Positions 46,572 through 56,226 of a DNA stretch of 64,000 nt are shown piece after piece. The DNA is from Agrobacterium leguminum (GTDB lineage Bacteria > Pseudomonadota > Alphaproteobacteria > Rhizobiales > Rhizobiaceae), in assembly GCF_015704895.1 (NCBI RefSeq), contig NZ_JADQWB010000001.1, positions 496,001-560,000 of the forward strand, given 5' to 3'. The first letter of the stretch is position 1, and the number at the start of each line of letters is the position of its first letter. The notes beneath the pieces are model-generated. The model saw nothing but the letters and a program-made list of their open reading frames with translations. It did no database searches and was not told the origin of the DNA. The translations under genes were made by a program, and so were the position numbers.

Positions 46572-47789
46572 ATGAAACCGCTGCTGCCCGTGGATGAGGC
46601 CATGAGACGCCTTCTGGAAGCAGCGGTTCCGGTGACCGAAAGCGAAACCCTGCCGCTCGCCGAATGCGATGGCCGGGTTCTCTCGGCCGATCTCACCGCG
46701 CGCCTCACCCAGCCCCCCTTCGATGCCTCGGCCATGGACGGTTATGCGCTGCGCAGCGCCGATGCGGCGGAGATCGGCTCGGTCCTCACCGTCATCGGTC
46801 AGGCTGCCGCCGGCCATGCCTTTACCGGCACGGTGGGTGAAGGTCAGGCCGTGCGCATCTTCACCGGCGCGCCCGTGCCGCAGGGTGCGGACACCATTCT
46901 CATTCAGGAAGATGCCGAAGTGCTGGAGGGCGGAAAAATCCGCACCGCCTTCGACGTCACCGCCGGGCGACATATCCGCCCGCGCGGACAGGATTTTACC
47001 GAAGGCGAAGCGGCCCTGACGGCCGGGCGTGAGCTCGGCTTCACCGACCTGACGCTCGCGGCGGCTATGAACCATGCCGCGCTCACCGTCTATCGCAGGC
47101 CGCGCATCGCCATCCTCGCCACCGGCGATGAATTGCTGCCGCCGGGAAGCGCGCCACAGCCCGCCCAGATCATCGCCTCCAACACCTTCGGCGTCGCAGC
47201 CCTTGCCCGGCAGGCCGGTGCCGAGGTTGTCGATCTCGGCATCATCGCCGATGATGACAGGCTGATCCGCGCCGCCATCGGCAAGGCGGTCGCGGCGAAG
47301 GTCGATGTGCTGGTGACACTCGGCGGCGCCTCCGTCGGTGACCACGACCTCGTGCAGGCCGCCTTGAAGGCGGAAGGCATGCAGCTCGATTTCTGGCGCA
47401 TCGCCATGCGTCCGGGGAAACCGCTGATGGTCGGGTCCATCGGCGCCATGCAGGTTCTGGGCCTGCCCGGAAACCCGGTTGCAAGCCTCGTCTGCGGCCT
47501 GCTTTTCCTCGAACCGCTGCTCCGCAGCATCGCTCGCCGCGCGCCGCTGCAACGCACGGCCACCGCCCGCACCGCCACGCCGTTGAAAGCGAATGATCAC
47601 CGGCAGGATTATCTGCGCGCCCGTTTCAGCACGGACGAAAACGGCCTGCTGGTGGCGGAAGCCCATGCGAAGCAGGATTCATCGATGATGAAGATATTGG
47701 CCCATTCCGAAGGCTTGATCGTGCGCCCGCCAAATGCGCCGGCGGCGGCGGCCGGGACGGAATGCCCGGTCATCAGGCTGAGATCCTGA
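46572..47789 (+). CDS. moeA: Molybdopterin molybdenumtransferase
   Basis: 405 residues. The MoeA N-terminal domains hold PPFDASAMDGYALRS (about 50-64) and GAPVPQGADTILIQED. The MoCF-binding domain holds LATGDELLPPG, SNTFGVAALARQAG, LVTLGGASVGDHDLVQ (about 245-260) and LGLPGNPVASLVCG. It inserts molybdate into molybdopterin. Its ATG follows the moaC stop directly; it is the last gene of the ppiD-trpD-trpC-moaC-moeA operon. Confidence 0.94.
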   Translation: MKPLLPVDEAMRRLLEAAVPVTESETLPLAECDGRVLSADLTARLTQPPFDASAMDGYALRSADAAEIGSVLTVIGQAAAGHAFTGTVGEGQAVRIFTGAPVPQGADTILIQEDAEVLEGGKIRTAFDVTAGRHIRPRGQDFTEGEAALTAGRELGFTDLTLAAAMNHAALTVYRRPRIAILATGDELLPPGSAPQPAQIIASNTFGVAALARQAGAEVVDLGIIADDDRLIRAAIGKAVAAKVDVLVTLGGASVGDHDLVQAALKAEGMQLDFWRIAMRPGKPLMVGSIGAMQVLGLPGNPVASLVCGLLFLEPLLRSIARRAPLQRTATARTATPLKANDHRQDYLRARFSTDENGLLVAEAHAKQDSSMMKILAHSEGLIVRPPNAPAAAAGTECPVIRLRS

Positions 47790-48295
47790 CATGCCGGCGA
47801 TACGGCCGGACCTGCGGCCGGCAGCATAACTCGCCTCCTCCTGAACCTTACCGAATGGTTGCCGCGCCGTCACAAAACGGCACTGCCGCGTGTCGCATGG
47901 CACGGAAACCGAAGATAAGACTGTAACATTCCTGTATCCCGACACGAATGATAAAAAAAACCGCCTATAGGCGGGATTTCCACGAATTCAAAAACCACCA
48001 TGCCTTTCTGCCCCGGGATTATTTCTCCATATTGTTGTGCCAAAATAAATCACACGAATCCCGTTATTGGGATTGACAGAATAAATGCGATGCTGTCACC
48101 AAGGCGAATAGTAGAGGGAAAAAGTTCCGGAATTCTTCAAAATGAAAATTACTTATATTTATCAATTAAATAAAATAAAAAGTGACGAAAATGAAGTTTC
48201 CGGGCACAAAAATTAGTTTCCCATAAATTAAGCTTTCCAAAACGAGCTTCATAATAATAATCATAGTCGATAAGCAGACTCACTGGAGTTTCTTG
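47790..48295. other. 506-bp AT-rich gap between moeA and the GGDEF gene
   Basis: The part from about 47950 to 48290 is far more AT-rich than the rest of the window (for example ATTTATCAATTAAATAAAATAAAAAG near 48160). It must hold the promoter of the GGDEF gene; TTGACA at 48073-48078 is a possible -35 box without a clear -10. A hairpin with a T-run on the minus strand lies at 47953 (listed separately). No ORF is supported. Confidence 0.5.
47953..47980 (-). terminator. Hairpin with strong U-run on the minus strand
   Basis: CCGCCTATAGGCGG is a perfect palindrome. On the minus strand it is followed by eight T residues (complement of 47953-47960), a strong terminator; on the plus strand only GATTTCC follows. 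No leftward gene is known upstream of it, so it either ends the moeA operon inefficiently or ends an unseen leftward transcript. Confidence 0.55.
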
Positions 48296-49366
48296 ATGAA
48301 CACGGCATCCACGCCCAAAACCACGGGGCCCGACATTGCCGGGCAGATTGCCTATGCCATGCGGAGCATGGGTGTTTCGCCGATCCCGCGTAACTACAGC
48401 CTCTTTTACGAAGCCTATATCGGTTCGAACCCTGCCCTGACGAAGGATCTGGCCGCGCTTGGAAATCGGGTCACGCAGGAGGATCTGGACGAGCTGTCCT
48501 CACGTTACGGGGAAGGCAATCCCGCCCGGTCCATCGACGATGCGCATGAGAAGCTCAGGCGCGAACTGGAGAGCCTTCTGGGCACGCTGAGGCGCGAACA
48601 ATCCTCCATCGAAAACTACAACAGGATTCTCGGCGAAACGCGCCAGCGCATCGATGACAAGAATGCCGCCAGCAGCAATATTCTGAGGAATGCGATTTCG
48701 CTGCTGGCCGAGGCCACCGGCTCGAAGATCATCGACGGCGAAAAGGCCTTCAACGATGTCAACCGCCATGCCGAGGAGATGCACCAGGTGCGTCTGGAGC
48801 TGGATGAGTACAAGCGCATCGCCAATACGGATTCGCTGACGCGCCTGTCCAATCGGCGCGCCTTCGACGACCGGCTGGCATCCGTCTATGACAGTTCCAT
48901 CGGCCTGCAATATACCACGCTCGTCCTGCTCGATATCGATCATTTCAAGCGGATCAACGACACTTTCGGCCATCCGGTCGGCGACAAGATTCTCGCCACC
49001 GTCGCCTCGGTCATCCGCGCCAATGTCCGCAAGGATGGTTTTGTCGCCAGAAGCGGCGGCGAGGAATTCGCCATCATTCTGGACGGCAATACGCCGGAAG
49101 AGGTGATGGTGATGTGCGAGCGCATCCGCCTGTCGCTGGAAAGCACGCCCTTCCGCAATTCGAGATCGGGAGCCGACTACGGCACGGTGACGATCTCCCT
49201 CGGCTTCGCTTCCGCCGCACAGGCCACCAACCCCAGCGAGCTTTACGGCCATGCCGACACCGCGCTCTACCATGCCAAGGAAACCGGCCGGAACCGCTCC
49301 GTCTATTACGAGGACGGCATGCAGAAGAACTATACCGGCAAGAACTGGCTGATTTATCGGACGTGA
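48296..49366 (+). CDS. Diguanylate cyclase (GGDEF domain) without visible membrane segment
   Basis: 356 residues. The C-terminal GGDEF domain starts at DSLTRLSNRRAFDDRL (about 180-195), has LLDIDHFKRINDTFGHPVGDKIL (metal and substrate sites), and the active-site SGGEEF (about 253-258), a functional variant of GGDEF. The RxxD inhibition site expected just before it is absent (RKDGF instead). The N-terminal 170 residues form a helical region (YAMRSMGVSPIPRNYSLFYEAYIG) seen in other alphaproteobacterial cyclases but of unknown input. It makes cyclic di-GMP. The ATG at 48296 has GGAG ahead; a TTG one codon earlier is less likely. Confidence 0.88.
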   Translation: MNTASTPKTTGPDIAGQIAYAMRSMGVSPIPRNYSLFYEAYIGSNPALTKDLAALGNRVTQEDLDELSSRYGEGNPARSIDDAHEKLRRELESLLGTLRREQSSIENYNRILGETRQRIDDKNAASSNILRNAISLLAEATGSKIIDGEKAFNDVNRHAEEMHQVRLELDEYKRIANTDSLTRLSNRRAFDDRLASVYDSSIGLQYTTLVLLDIDHFKRINDTFGHPVGDKILATVASVIRANVRKDGFVARSGGEEFAIILDGNTPEEVMVMCERIRLSLESTPFRNSRSGADYGTVTISLGFASAAQATNPSELYGHADTALYHAKETGRNRSVYYEDGMQKNYTGKNWLIYRT

Positions 49367-49411
49367 AGCAAATTGCGCCAATTTGGGCGCATTAAAAACA
49401 CGGCGCTCTCC

Positions 49412-49537
49412 CCACCCTCATTCCTGTGCTTGTCACAGGAATCCAGCCAGCCCAAGTCCTTGGGCTGAAAGGACTCCTCCCCTCCGCGCAGACGCGCGTC
49501 GACTGGATTCCTGTGACAAGCACAGGAATGAGGGTGG
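49412..49537. repeat. Intergenic three-hairpin repeat, class B, copy 4
   Basis: About 126 bp, the same CATTCCTGTGCTTGTCACAGGAATCC ends as copy 3, but the inner core is inverted: CAGCCCAAGTCCTTGGGCTG comes first and the CGCGCAGACGCGCG part second. It lies between converging genes. Confidence 0.88.
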
Positions 49538-49549
49538 GAGGGGGAAGCC

Positions 49550-50158
49550 TCACCACATGGTCTTCGCAGCCCGCGCCGCCCATTCCCGGTCATAGGTCTC
49601 CTGATCGAATTCCGCCTTGGCCGCCTTGAGCAGAAGACCGGGTGTCGGAAGCGAAGCCGGGTCGACGAAATTATCGGGGTTCCACAGTTCCGAGCGCATC
49701 AGCGCCCGGGCGCACTGGAAATAGACTTCATCGATTGTCACCACGATGACGGTGCGCGGATGTTTGCCATCCATCTCGAAGCTTTCCAGCAGATCGGGAT
49801 CGACGGAGACCACGGCGCGGCCGTTGATGCGCATCGTCGTATTCGAGCCTGGGATCAGGAACATCAGCGCCACGCGCGGATCGCGCACGATGTTCAAAAG
49901 CGAATCCACGCGGTTATTGCCGCGCCAATCCGGCAGAAGCACGGTCCTCTCATCGGCCACCCGGACCACGCCGCCCTTGTCGCCGCGCGGCGAACAGTCC
50001 ATGCCTTCCGGCCCGACCGTCGCCAGCGCCAGGAAGGGCGAAGTCTCGATCATCAGCCGGTATTCGGCCGTCAGCGTGGCTGTCACCTTGGCGATAGATG
50101 CCTCGCTCGTGCTGTCATAGATGGCCTTCAATTCCTCAACCGTGCGAATGATCGTCAT
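49550..50158 (-). CDS. PPOX-class flavin-binding (pyridoxamine phosphate oxidase-like) protein
   Basis: 202 residues of the split-barrel flavin fold: FLALATVGPEGMDCSPRGDKGGVV (about 42-65), DWRGNNRVDSLLNIVRDPRVALMFLIPG (about 77-104) and TTMRINGRAVV. It belongs to the MSMEG_1061-like PPOX subgroup, whose members bind FMN or F420 and whose substrates are mostly unknown; it is not PdxH. The ATG at 50158 has an AGGAAC ribosome site; one seven codons upstream is the alternative. It lies 54 nt after the antiporter gene in the same direction. Confidence 0.82.
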   Translation of the reverse strand: MTIIRTVEELKAIYDSTSEASIAKVTATLTAEYRLMIETSPFLALATVGPEGMDCSPRGDKGGVVRVADERTVLLPDWRGNNRVDSLLNIVRDPRVALMFLIPGSNTTMRINGRAVVSVDPDLLESFEMDGKHPRTVIVVTIDEVYFQCARALMRSELWNPDNFVDPASLPTPGLLLKAAKAEFDQETYDREWAARAAKTMW

Positions 50159-50212
50159 GTCCGTTCCTATCCCTACCAATTCCCTCTGTCGCCGCCGAAA
50201 GACCGGGGCGTC

Positions 50213-52024
50213 CTATTCCTCTGCCGCTTCCGCCTTTTCCCGCTCGGCCCGCTCGCGCGCGGTCCGGGCGGCAACGAGGTCGGCCGGCTGGGCGTTGCCG
50301 CGGATCAGCGAACGGCCGGCATAAATGCCACCGACGACTTCCATGGCGAAACGTTCCTCGTCGCGGTCGCGGAATTCTTCCACCAGACGCGCGGCGTCTT
50401 CCCGCTCCTCACCCATGGCGCCCAGCACTTCCTCGCTGAAATTCAGCGCCGATTCCAGCGTTTCGCGGATCTGGTAATCGACGCCAGCCTTGAGCAGATC
50501 GATGGCGTGGCCGCGGTCGTAAGCACGGGCGAGAACCGGAACCAGCGGGAATTCGTGCTTGACGATCTCCGCGATCCTGACGGCCGCCTCCTTGTCGTCG
50601 ACGCAGATGAGAACCGCGCGCGACGTGCCCGCACCGGCGGCATGCAGGATTTCCGCCCGCGAGCCGTCGCCATAATAGACCTTGAAACCGAATTCCGCCG
50701 CTTCACGCACAAAGTCGGCATCCTTGTCGATCAGCGACAGAGTGTAGCCCCGCGCCAGAAGCGGCTGGCTGACGATCTGGCCGAAACGCCCGAAACCGAT
50801 CAGGAGAATGCTGCCCTCGACATTTTCAGGCACGTCGAGATCGTCGGTATTGGGAACCGCCGCCGGCACCAGCCGGTCATGCAGAATGACCATCAGCGGC
50901 GTCAGCACCATGGAGATGATGATGGTCGCCGTCAGGATGGCGTTCGCCTCCCGGTCGAGAATGCCGGCGCTGACGGCGGCCGAATAAAGCACGAAGGCGA
51001 ATTCGCCGCCCTGCGCCATCAGCACCGCCCGTTCCAGGCTTTCGCGCCGGGTGGTGCCGAGCGCCCGCGCCACGCCATAGATCAGGAAGGCCTTGAGCAG
51101 CATGTAGCCCGCAACGCTGATGACCACGAGCTGCCAGTTGGAGGCGATGACGGCAAGATCGATCGCCATGCCGACGCCGAGGAAAAACAGGCCGAGCAGG
51201 ATGCCGCGAAACGGCTCGATATCCGCTTCCAGCTGATGGCGGAAGGAGGATTCCGACAGCAGCACGCCTGCAAGAAAGGCCCCCATGGCCATGGAAAGGC
51301 CGCTGACCTGCATCAGAAGCGCCGAACCCAGCACCACCAGCAGCGCCGCGGCCGTCATCACCTCCCGCGCGCCGGAAGCCGCAAGCAGGCGAAAGAACGG
51401 GTTGAGAAGATAACGCCCGGCAAGGATGAGCGCACCGACGGCGGCAAGCGCGATGCCGACGGAAGCCCAGCGCTCCGACGCCGTGACATGTTCGCCGCCC
51501 GAACCGAGGAAGGCGACAAGCGCCAGCAACGGCACGATGGCCAGATCCTCGAACAGCAGGATGGCGATGATGCGCTGGCCTTTCAGGCTCGACATGCTGT
51601 TGCGCTCCTGCAGCATCTGCATGACGATCGCCGTCGACGTCAGCACGAAACCGGTGCCGGCGACGAAGGACATGATGACGGGAAAACCGAGACCGACCCC
51701 GATCAATGTCAGGCCCGCCATGCAGACCAGCACCTGCAGCGCACCCAGCCCGAAAATATCCTGCCGCATCGACCACAGCCGCGACGGCTGCATTTCAAGG
51801 CCGATGATGAACAGGAACATCACCACACCGAGTTCCGCTATATGCAGAATGGCCTGCGAATCGGAGAAAAAACCGAGACCGTAAGGCCCGATGACCAGAC
51901 CGGCGGCCAGATAGCCGAGCACCGAACCGAGGCCGATGCGCTTGAAGATCGGCGCGGCGACAACGCCTGCCGCCAGCAACACGACCACCTGGGCCAGATC
52001 ATTTCCGTTCGCTTCTACAGCCAC
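50213..52024 (-). CDS. KefB/KefC-type cation:proton antiporter (CPA2) with RCK domain
   Basis: 603 residues. About twelve membrane helices (to residue 380) carry GLGSVLGYLAAGLVIGP, LFIIGLEMQPSRLW, TSTAIVMQML, ILLFEDLAIVPLLAL, and LAGVLLSESSFRHQLEADIEPFRGIL-like segments. A cytoplasmic TrkA-N/RCK domain follows (ILLIGFGRFGQIVSQPLLARG, about 400-420), then a coiled charged tail (AARTARERAEREKAEAAEE). It exports K+ or exchanges it for protons. GTG at 52024 gives the start MAVEANGN-like; the GTG at 52072 has its ribosome site directly abutting it and is less likely. No glutathione-linked KefF gene is adjacent. Confidence 0.88.
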   Translation of the reverse strand: MAVEANGNDLAQVVVLLAAGVVAAPIFKRIGLGSVLGYLAAGLVIGPYGLGFFSDSQAILHIAELGVVMFLFIIGLEMQPSRLWSMRQDIFGLGALQVLVCMAGLTLIGVGLGFPVIMSFVAGTGFVLTSTAIVMQMLQERNSMSSLKGQRIIAILLFEDLAIVPLLALVAFLGSGGEHVTASERWASVGIALAAVGALILAGRYLLNPFFRLLAASGAREVMTAAALLVVLGSALLMQVSGLSMAMGAFLAGVLLSESSFRHQLEADIEPFRGILLGLFFLGVGMAIDLAVIASNWQLVVISVAGYMLLKAFLIYGVARALGTTRRESLERAVLMAQGGEFAFVLYSAAVSAGILDREANAILTATIIISMVLTPLMVILHDRLVPAAVPNTDDLDVPENVEGSILLIGFGRFGQIVSQPLLARGYTLSLIDKDADFVREAAEFGFKVYYGDGSRAEILHAAGAGTSRAVLICVDDKEAAVRIAEIVKHEFPLVPVLARAYDRGHAIDLLKAGVDYQIRETLESALNFSEEVLGAMGEEREDAARLVEEFRDRDEERFAMEVVGGIYAGRSLIRGNAQPADLVAARTARERAEREKAEAAEE

Positions 52025-52187
52025 ACGCCACCCCGCTGAAAATCGATAAGACGAGGGTGTTCCCTCCCTCACTTCCTAGCGCATCGGCGTGAAAAGCGAA
52101 AACGATTTTACTGAAGGACGATGCGCAGATTCAACGGGTTATTTGTCCATCAGGCATGCGGGCTTCAGATGCCGCTGTCCTCCTTCC

Positions 52188-52306
52188 CCTCATTCCTGTG
52201 CTTGTCACAGGAATCCAGTCGACGCGCGTCGGCGCGGCGGGAGGAGTCTTTTTCAGCCCAAGGACTTGGGCTGGCTGGATTCCTGTGACAAGCACAGGAA
52301 TGAGGG
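52188..52306. repeat. Intergenic three-hairpin repeat, class B, copy 5
   Basis: About 119 bp with CATTCCTGTGCTTGTCACAGGAATCC ends and middle hairpin CAGCCCAAGGACTTGGGCTG, oriented like copy 3. It occupies the middle of the 310-bp gap between the start of the antiporter gene and the end of the DUF971 gene. The rest of this gap shows nothing recognisable. Confidence 0.88.
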
Positions 52307-52334
52307 TGGGAGGGTCCGCAGGCCTTGCGTCCGC

Positions 52335-52703
52335 CTACCGGTATCGCGGCTCCCTGCTCAAGCCCTTTTCGGCGAGCTGCCGCTCATAATCCGCAAACAG
52401 CGCATCCCCGGTCTCACCCAGTTCCTTCAGATATTTCCAGGTGTAGATGCCGCTATCGTGGCCATCGTCGAAAACGATGCGAACCGCATAATTGCCGGTG
52501 GCGACCATGGAACGGATGGCAACATCGCGTTTGCCGGGCACCGTGACCTTTTGTCCCGGCCCATGGCCCTGCACCTCGGCAGAGGGCGAAAGCACGCGCA
52601 GCATCTCGGCTTGAAGCCGGTAAACGCTTCCATCGTCGAAGGAAACGGTCAATTCGCGCCGGTCTTTCGACACAAGCAGTTCGGTCGGCCAGGCATCGCT
52701 CAT
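52335..52703 (-). CDS. DUF971 domain protein (GBBH-like N-terminal fold)
   Basis: 122 residues spanning one DUF971 domain: TVSFDDGSVYRLQAEMLRVLSPSAEVQGHG (about 19-48), the tail of the fold VPGKRDVAIRSMVATGNYAVRIVFDDGHDSGIYTW (about 55-89), and YLKELG. The domain is found alone and at the start of gamma-butyrobetaine hydroxylases and has been linked to iron-sulfur proteins. It is divergent from moaA with 132 nt between, consistent with but not proving a cofactor role. Confidence 0.87.
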   Translation of the reverse strand: MSDAWPTELLVSKDRRELTVSFDDGSVYRLQAEMLRVLSPSAEVQGHGPGQKVTVPGKRDVAIRSMVATGNYAVRIVFDDGHDSGIYTWKYLKELGETGDALFADYERQLAEKGLSREPRYR

Positions 52704-52835
52704 TTTTCACTTCCGCAAGCTCGTCATATGCGTCAGAATTACGGACTTGCCTCACGATAGGCAAGCCACTACATCAGCTAATAGAGCACACATTCGGCGT
52801 GTGTGCCCGGCGCAAGGCGCATTGAGGATGGAGAC

Positions 52836-53885
52836 GTGAACGGTTTCTCCGGCTCGCTTGAAAAAGCGAAAACCCTGACGGAAAACAGCACACCGATGGT
52901 GGACCCTTTCGGCCGCGCCATCACCTATCTGCGCGTTTCCGTCACCGACCGCTGCGATTTCCGCTGTACCTATTGCATGTCCGAACACATGACCTTCCTG
53001 CCCAAGAAGGACCTTCTGACGCTCGAAGAACTCGACCGGCTCTGTTCCGTCTTCATAACGCGCGGCGTGCGCAAGCTGAGGCTGACCGGCGGCGAGCCGC
53101 TGGTGCGCAAGAACATCATGTCGCTGGTGCGAAACCTCGGCCGGCATGTGCGCACAGGCGCCCTCACCGAGCTGACGCTGACCACCAACGGCTCGCAGCT
53201 TGCGAAATTCGCCGCGGAACTCGCCGATTGCGGCGTGCGCCGCATCAACGTGTCGCTCGATACGCTCGACCGCGACAAATTCCGCCACATCACCCGCTGG
53301 GGCGATCTCGACCGCGTCATGGAGGGGCTCGACGCCGCCCAGGCCGCAGGCATCAAGGTCAAGCTCAACGCGGTGGCGCTGAAGGATTTCAACGACACCG
53401 AAATTCCCGACCTCATGCGTTTCGCCCACGGTCGCGGCATGGACCTGACGGTGATCGAAACCATGCCGATGGGCGAGATCGAGGAAGACCGGACCGACCG
53501 CTACCTGCCGCTTTCGCAGTTGCGCGCCGATCTGGAAAAGAGCTTCACGCTCATCGACAGCGATTACCAGACCGGCGGCCCCGCCCGTTACGTGACGGTG
53601 AAGGAAACCGGCGGCCGGCTCGGCTTCATCACGCCGATGACGCATAATTTCTGCGAAAGCTGCAACCGTGTCCGCCTCACCTGCACCGGCACGCTTTATA
53701 TGTGCCTGGGCCAGGATGACGCCGCCGATCTGCGCACCGCACTGCGCGCCTCCGACAGCGACGCCTATCTTTCCAGCGCCATCGATGAAGCCCTTCTGCG
53801 CAAGCCGAAGGGGCATGATTTCATCATCGACCGCACCCACAACCGGCCTGCCGTCTCCCGCCATATGAGCGTGACCGGCGGCTGA
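52836..53885 (+). CDS. moaA: GTP 3',8-cyclase
   Basis: 349 residues of the radical-SAM MoaA family. The SAM cluster is in [12 protein letters not shown] (about 37-48). The GTP-side cluster is in [14 protein letters not shown] near residue 270, and the C-terminal GG (SVTGG) needed for activity is present. [13 protein letters not shown] is also typical. It makes the first intermediate of molybdenum cofactor from GTP. The start is a GTG at 52836 with GAGGATGGAG upstream; another GTG at 52803 is possible but lacks such a site. It is unlinked to moaC-moeA by 5 kb. Confidence 0.95.
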   Translation: MNGFSGSLEKAKTLTENSTPMVDPFGRAITYLRVSVTDRCDFRCTYCMSEHMTFLPKKDLLTLEELDRLCSVFITRGVRKLRLTGGEPLVRKNIMSLVRNLGRHVRTGALTELTLTTNGSQLAKFAAELADCGVRRINVSLDTLDRDKFRHITRWGDLDRVMEGLDAAQAAGIKVKLNAVALKDFNDTEIPDLMRFAHGRGMDLTVIETMPMGEIEEDRTDRYLPLSQLRADLEKSFTLIDSDYQTGGPARYVTVKETGGRLGFITPMTHNFCESCNRVRLTCTGTLYMCLGQDDAADLRTALRASDSDAYLSSAIDEALLRKPKGHDFIIDRTHNRPAVSRHMSVTGG

Positions 53886-54056
53886 GCGACGGCTGAAACT
53901 GTTTCTCGTCCACCAACCCATATAAACGGTTGAAATGCCGGCTGTGCCATGCCACGTCTCTTTACATGGAGGAATGCGCGGTCACGCCGGAAAGGCGGCC
54001 CAAATCGCCCCGAAAGGGCGGCCGGGAAAACCGCGCATGGTCTGGGATATTTTGGA

Positions 54057-55025
54057 ATGGCATTGACGGACAATACGCGCGGCGCCCTGTTGATGGCGCT
54101 CGCCATGGCAAGCTTCACGGCCAATGACGCCCTGACGAAATCCGTCACCCCCTATATCAACACCGGCCAGATCATGTTCGTCCGCGGCATCATGACGGTG
54201 GTGCTGATCTACATAGCCGCCCGCCATTTCGGCGCGCTCCGGCCGCTGAAAACCCTCATGCGCCCCATCATCATCCTGCGCTGTCTCTGCGAGGTGACTG
54301 CGGCCGTGCTCTATCTGACGGCGCTCGGCCTTATCGAATTCTCCAATGCCTCGGCCATATTGCAGTCCCTGCCCCTGGTGGTGACGCTGGGTGCGGCGCT
54401 GTTTCTGCGTGAGCCCGTGGGCTGGCGGCGCTGGGTAGCGATCATCGTCGGTTTTATCGGCGTGCTCGTCATCATCAGGCCCGGCCCGGAAGGCTTCACG
54501 CCGGGTGCGCTTCTGGTCGTCGCATCGCTCGCCGTCACCGCCGCGCGCGATCTGCTGACCCGGAAAATGTATGCCGATGTGCCCTCGCTCGCCATTACGG
54601 TCATCACCGCCTTCGTCAACATGGCGGTGGGCGGCCTGCTGATCGTGCCCTTCGGCGGCTGGCAACCGATGAACTTCATGATCGTATCGCATCTGGCCGC
54701 TTCGGCCATTCTGGTGCTCGTCGGTTATCAGGCGATCATACTGTCGATGCGATCAGGCGAAATCTCCTTCGTCGCGCCGTTCCGTTATACCGGCCTGCTC
54801 TGGGGTTTCATGATCGGCGTGTTCTTCTTCAACGAAAAGATCGACAATTACACCATCGTCGGCGCCATGATTGTCATCGGCTCAGGCCTTTATACCTTCT
54901 ACCGCGAAAGCCTGCGCAAGCGCTCGCAGATGGCCAAGCGCGCAGCCGCCACACCCACCGCCGCGACCACGGTACGGCCGGCTTCCGTAACGAAAACTGC
55001 CGTTACGGAAGAGGCGGGAGAATGA
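54057..55025 (+). CDS. DMT-superfamily (EamA) transporter
   Basis: 322 residues with ten membrane helices in two EamA repeats (ALLMALAMASFTANDALTKSV, and the second repeat starting near GALLVVASLAVTAARDLL). FRYTGLLWGFMIGVFFFNEKI is the usual end of the second repeat. The C-terminal 35 residues are basic and Thr/Ala-rich. Substrates of such transporters range from amino acids to riboflavin; none can be deduced here. The ATG at 54057 has TTTTGGA upstream; an in-frame extension to 53949 is weak. The next gene's ATG lies 1 nt after its stop. Confidence 0.86.
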   Translation: MALTDNTRGALLMALAMASFTANDALTKSVTPYINTGQIMFVRGIMTVVLIYIAARHFGALRPLKTLMRPIIILRCLCEVTAAVLYLTALGLIEFSNASAILQSLPLVVTLGAALFLREPVGWRRWVAIIVGFIGVLVIIRPGPEGFTPGALLVVASLAVTAARDLLTRKMYADVPSLAITVITAFVNMAVGGLLIVPFGGWQPMNFMIVSHLAASAILVLVGYQAIILSMRSGEISFVAPFRYTGLLWGFMIGVFFFNEKIDNYTIVGAMIVIGSGLYTFYRESLRKRSQMAKRAAATPTAATTVRPASVTKTAVTEEAGE

Positions 55026-55026
55026 C

Positions 55027-56226
55027 ATGAACAGCGGCCGTTTTCTGGACAGGACCACCCCGCCCCACATCATCACGCTGGTGGTCATCGCCGGCGTCGC
55101 GGCGCTGTGCATGAATGTGTTCCTGCCCTCGCTTGCGGCCATGGCGGTTTATTTCGAGACCGACTACGCGGTGATGCAATTTGCCGTTTCGGGTTATCTT
55201 GCCGCCACCGCCTGCCTGCAGCTCATCATCGGCCCGCTTTCCGATCTCTTCGGACGCCGCCCGGTCATGCTGGCCAGCATCGCCATCATGATCGTCGCAA
55301 CGCTCGTCTGCATGCTCGCGCCCAACATCACCGTCTTCATGATCGGGCGCGTCGCGCAGGCGGCCGTCGTTTCCGGCTTCGTGCTGGCGCGCGCCATCGT
55401 GCGCGACATGGTACCGATGGAACAGGCGGCCTCGATGATCGGCTACGTGACCATGGGCATGTCCGTGGTGCCGATGGTGGGGCCGACGGTTGGCGGCCTG
55501 CTTAACGACATTTCCGGCTGGCAATCGAGCTTCGCCCTCCTCTCCCTGCTCGGCGTCGGCATTCTGGTGCTCGCCTGGTTCGATCTCGGCGAAACCAACC
55601 ACAATAAATCGGCAAGCTTTTCGCAGCAGTTTCACGCCTGGCCGGAACTTCTGCGCTCGCCGCTCTTCTGGGGTTATGCGCTGACCTCGACCTTCTCGTC
55701 AGGCATGTTCTTCTCCTTCCTCGGCGGTGCGCCCTTTGTCGGCAGCGTGCTTTACGGGCTTGCGCCGGCCATGCTCGGGCTGCAATTCTTCTTCATGGCC
55801 AGCGGTTACATGCTCGGCAACTTCATCTCCGGCCGTTATGCCAGCGAAATCGGCATTACCCGCATGATGCTGTCGGGCAATGTCATCGCCATTGCGGGCA
55901 TCGCCACGACCATGATGCTGATCTCCGCCGGGGCGGAAAGCGCCTATGCGTTTTTCGTGCCGCTCGCCTTGATCGGCGTCGGCAACGGCGTGACACTGCC
56001 AAGCGCCAATGCCGGCATGGTCAGCGTCCAGCCGCATCTGGCCGGTTCCGCCTCCGGCCTCGGCGGCGCGATGACCATCGGCGGCGGCGCAGCGCTCTCG
56101 GTGCTCGCCTCCTCGGTCCTGTCCAGGGAGGACGGAACCTGGCCGCTTCTTCTGGTGATGCTGGCGACCGGCCTTGTCGCCCTCCTCACCACCTATGTCG
56201 TAAGGCTGCAGGAAAAGCGGGAATGA
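55027..56226 (+). CDS. Bcr/CflA-type MFS drug exporter
   Basis: 399 residues with twelve membrane helices. Motif A is [14 protein letters not shown] (about 70-83), the motif C region is [16 protein letters not shown] (about 150-166), and [12 protein letters not shown] is typical of Bcr/CflA. These export drugs such as bicyclomycin, sulfonamides or chloramphenicol with proton exchange. It starts 1 nt after the DMT stop, and its own stop overlaps the mobA start (ATGA), so both exporters and mobA-mobB form one transcription unit. Confidence 0.87.
   Translation: MNSGRFLDRTTPPHIITLVVIAGVAALCMNVFLPSLAAMAVYFETDYAVMQFAVSGYLAATACLQLIIGPLSDLFGRRPVMLASIAIMIVATLVCMLAPNITVFMIGRVAQAAVVSGFVLARAIVRDMVPMEQAASMIGYVTMGMSVVPMVGPTVGGLLNDISGWQSSFALLSLLGVGILVLAWFDLGETNHNKSASFSQQFHAWPELLRSPLFWGYALTSTFSSGMFFSFLGGAPFVGSVLYGLAPAMLGLQFFFMASGYMLGNFISGRYASEIGITRMMLSGNVIAIAGIATTMMLISAGAESAYAFFVPLALIGVGNGVTLPSANAGMVSVQPHLAGSASGLGGAMTIGGGAALSVLASSVLSREDGTWPLLLVMLATGLVALLTTYVVRLQEKRE

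Noticed and set aside
49354-49629. Several short frames with the SCACHRNP or VTGIQ motif
   Set aside because: They are translations of the class B repeat in different frames and recur at each copy.
49760-52039. 759-codon open frame antisense to the antiporter gene
   Set aside because: Translated composition (runs of His, Arg, Gln and Asp) is typical of antisense frames; the opposite strand has recognisable membrane and RCK domains.
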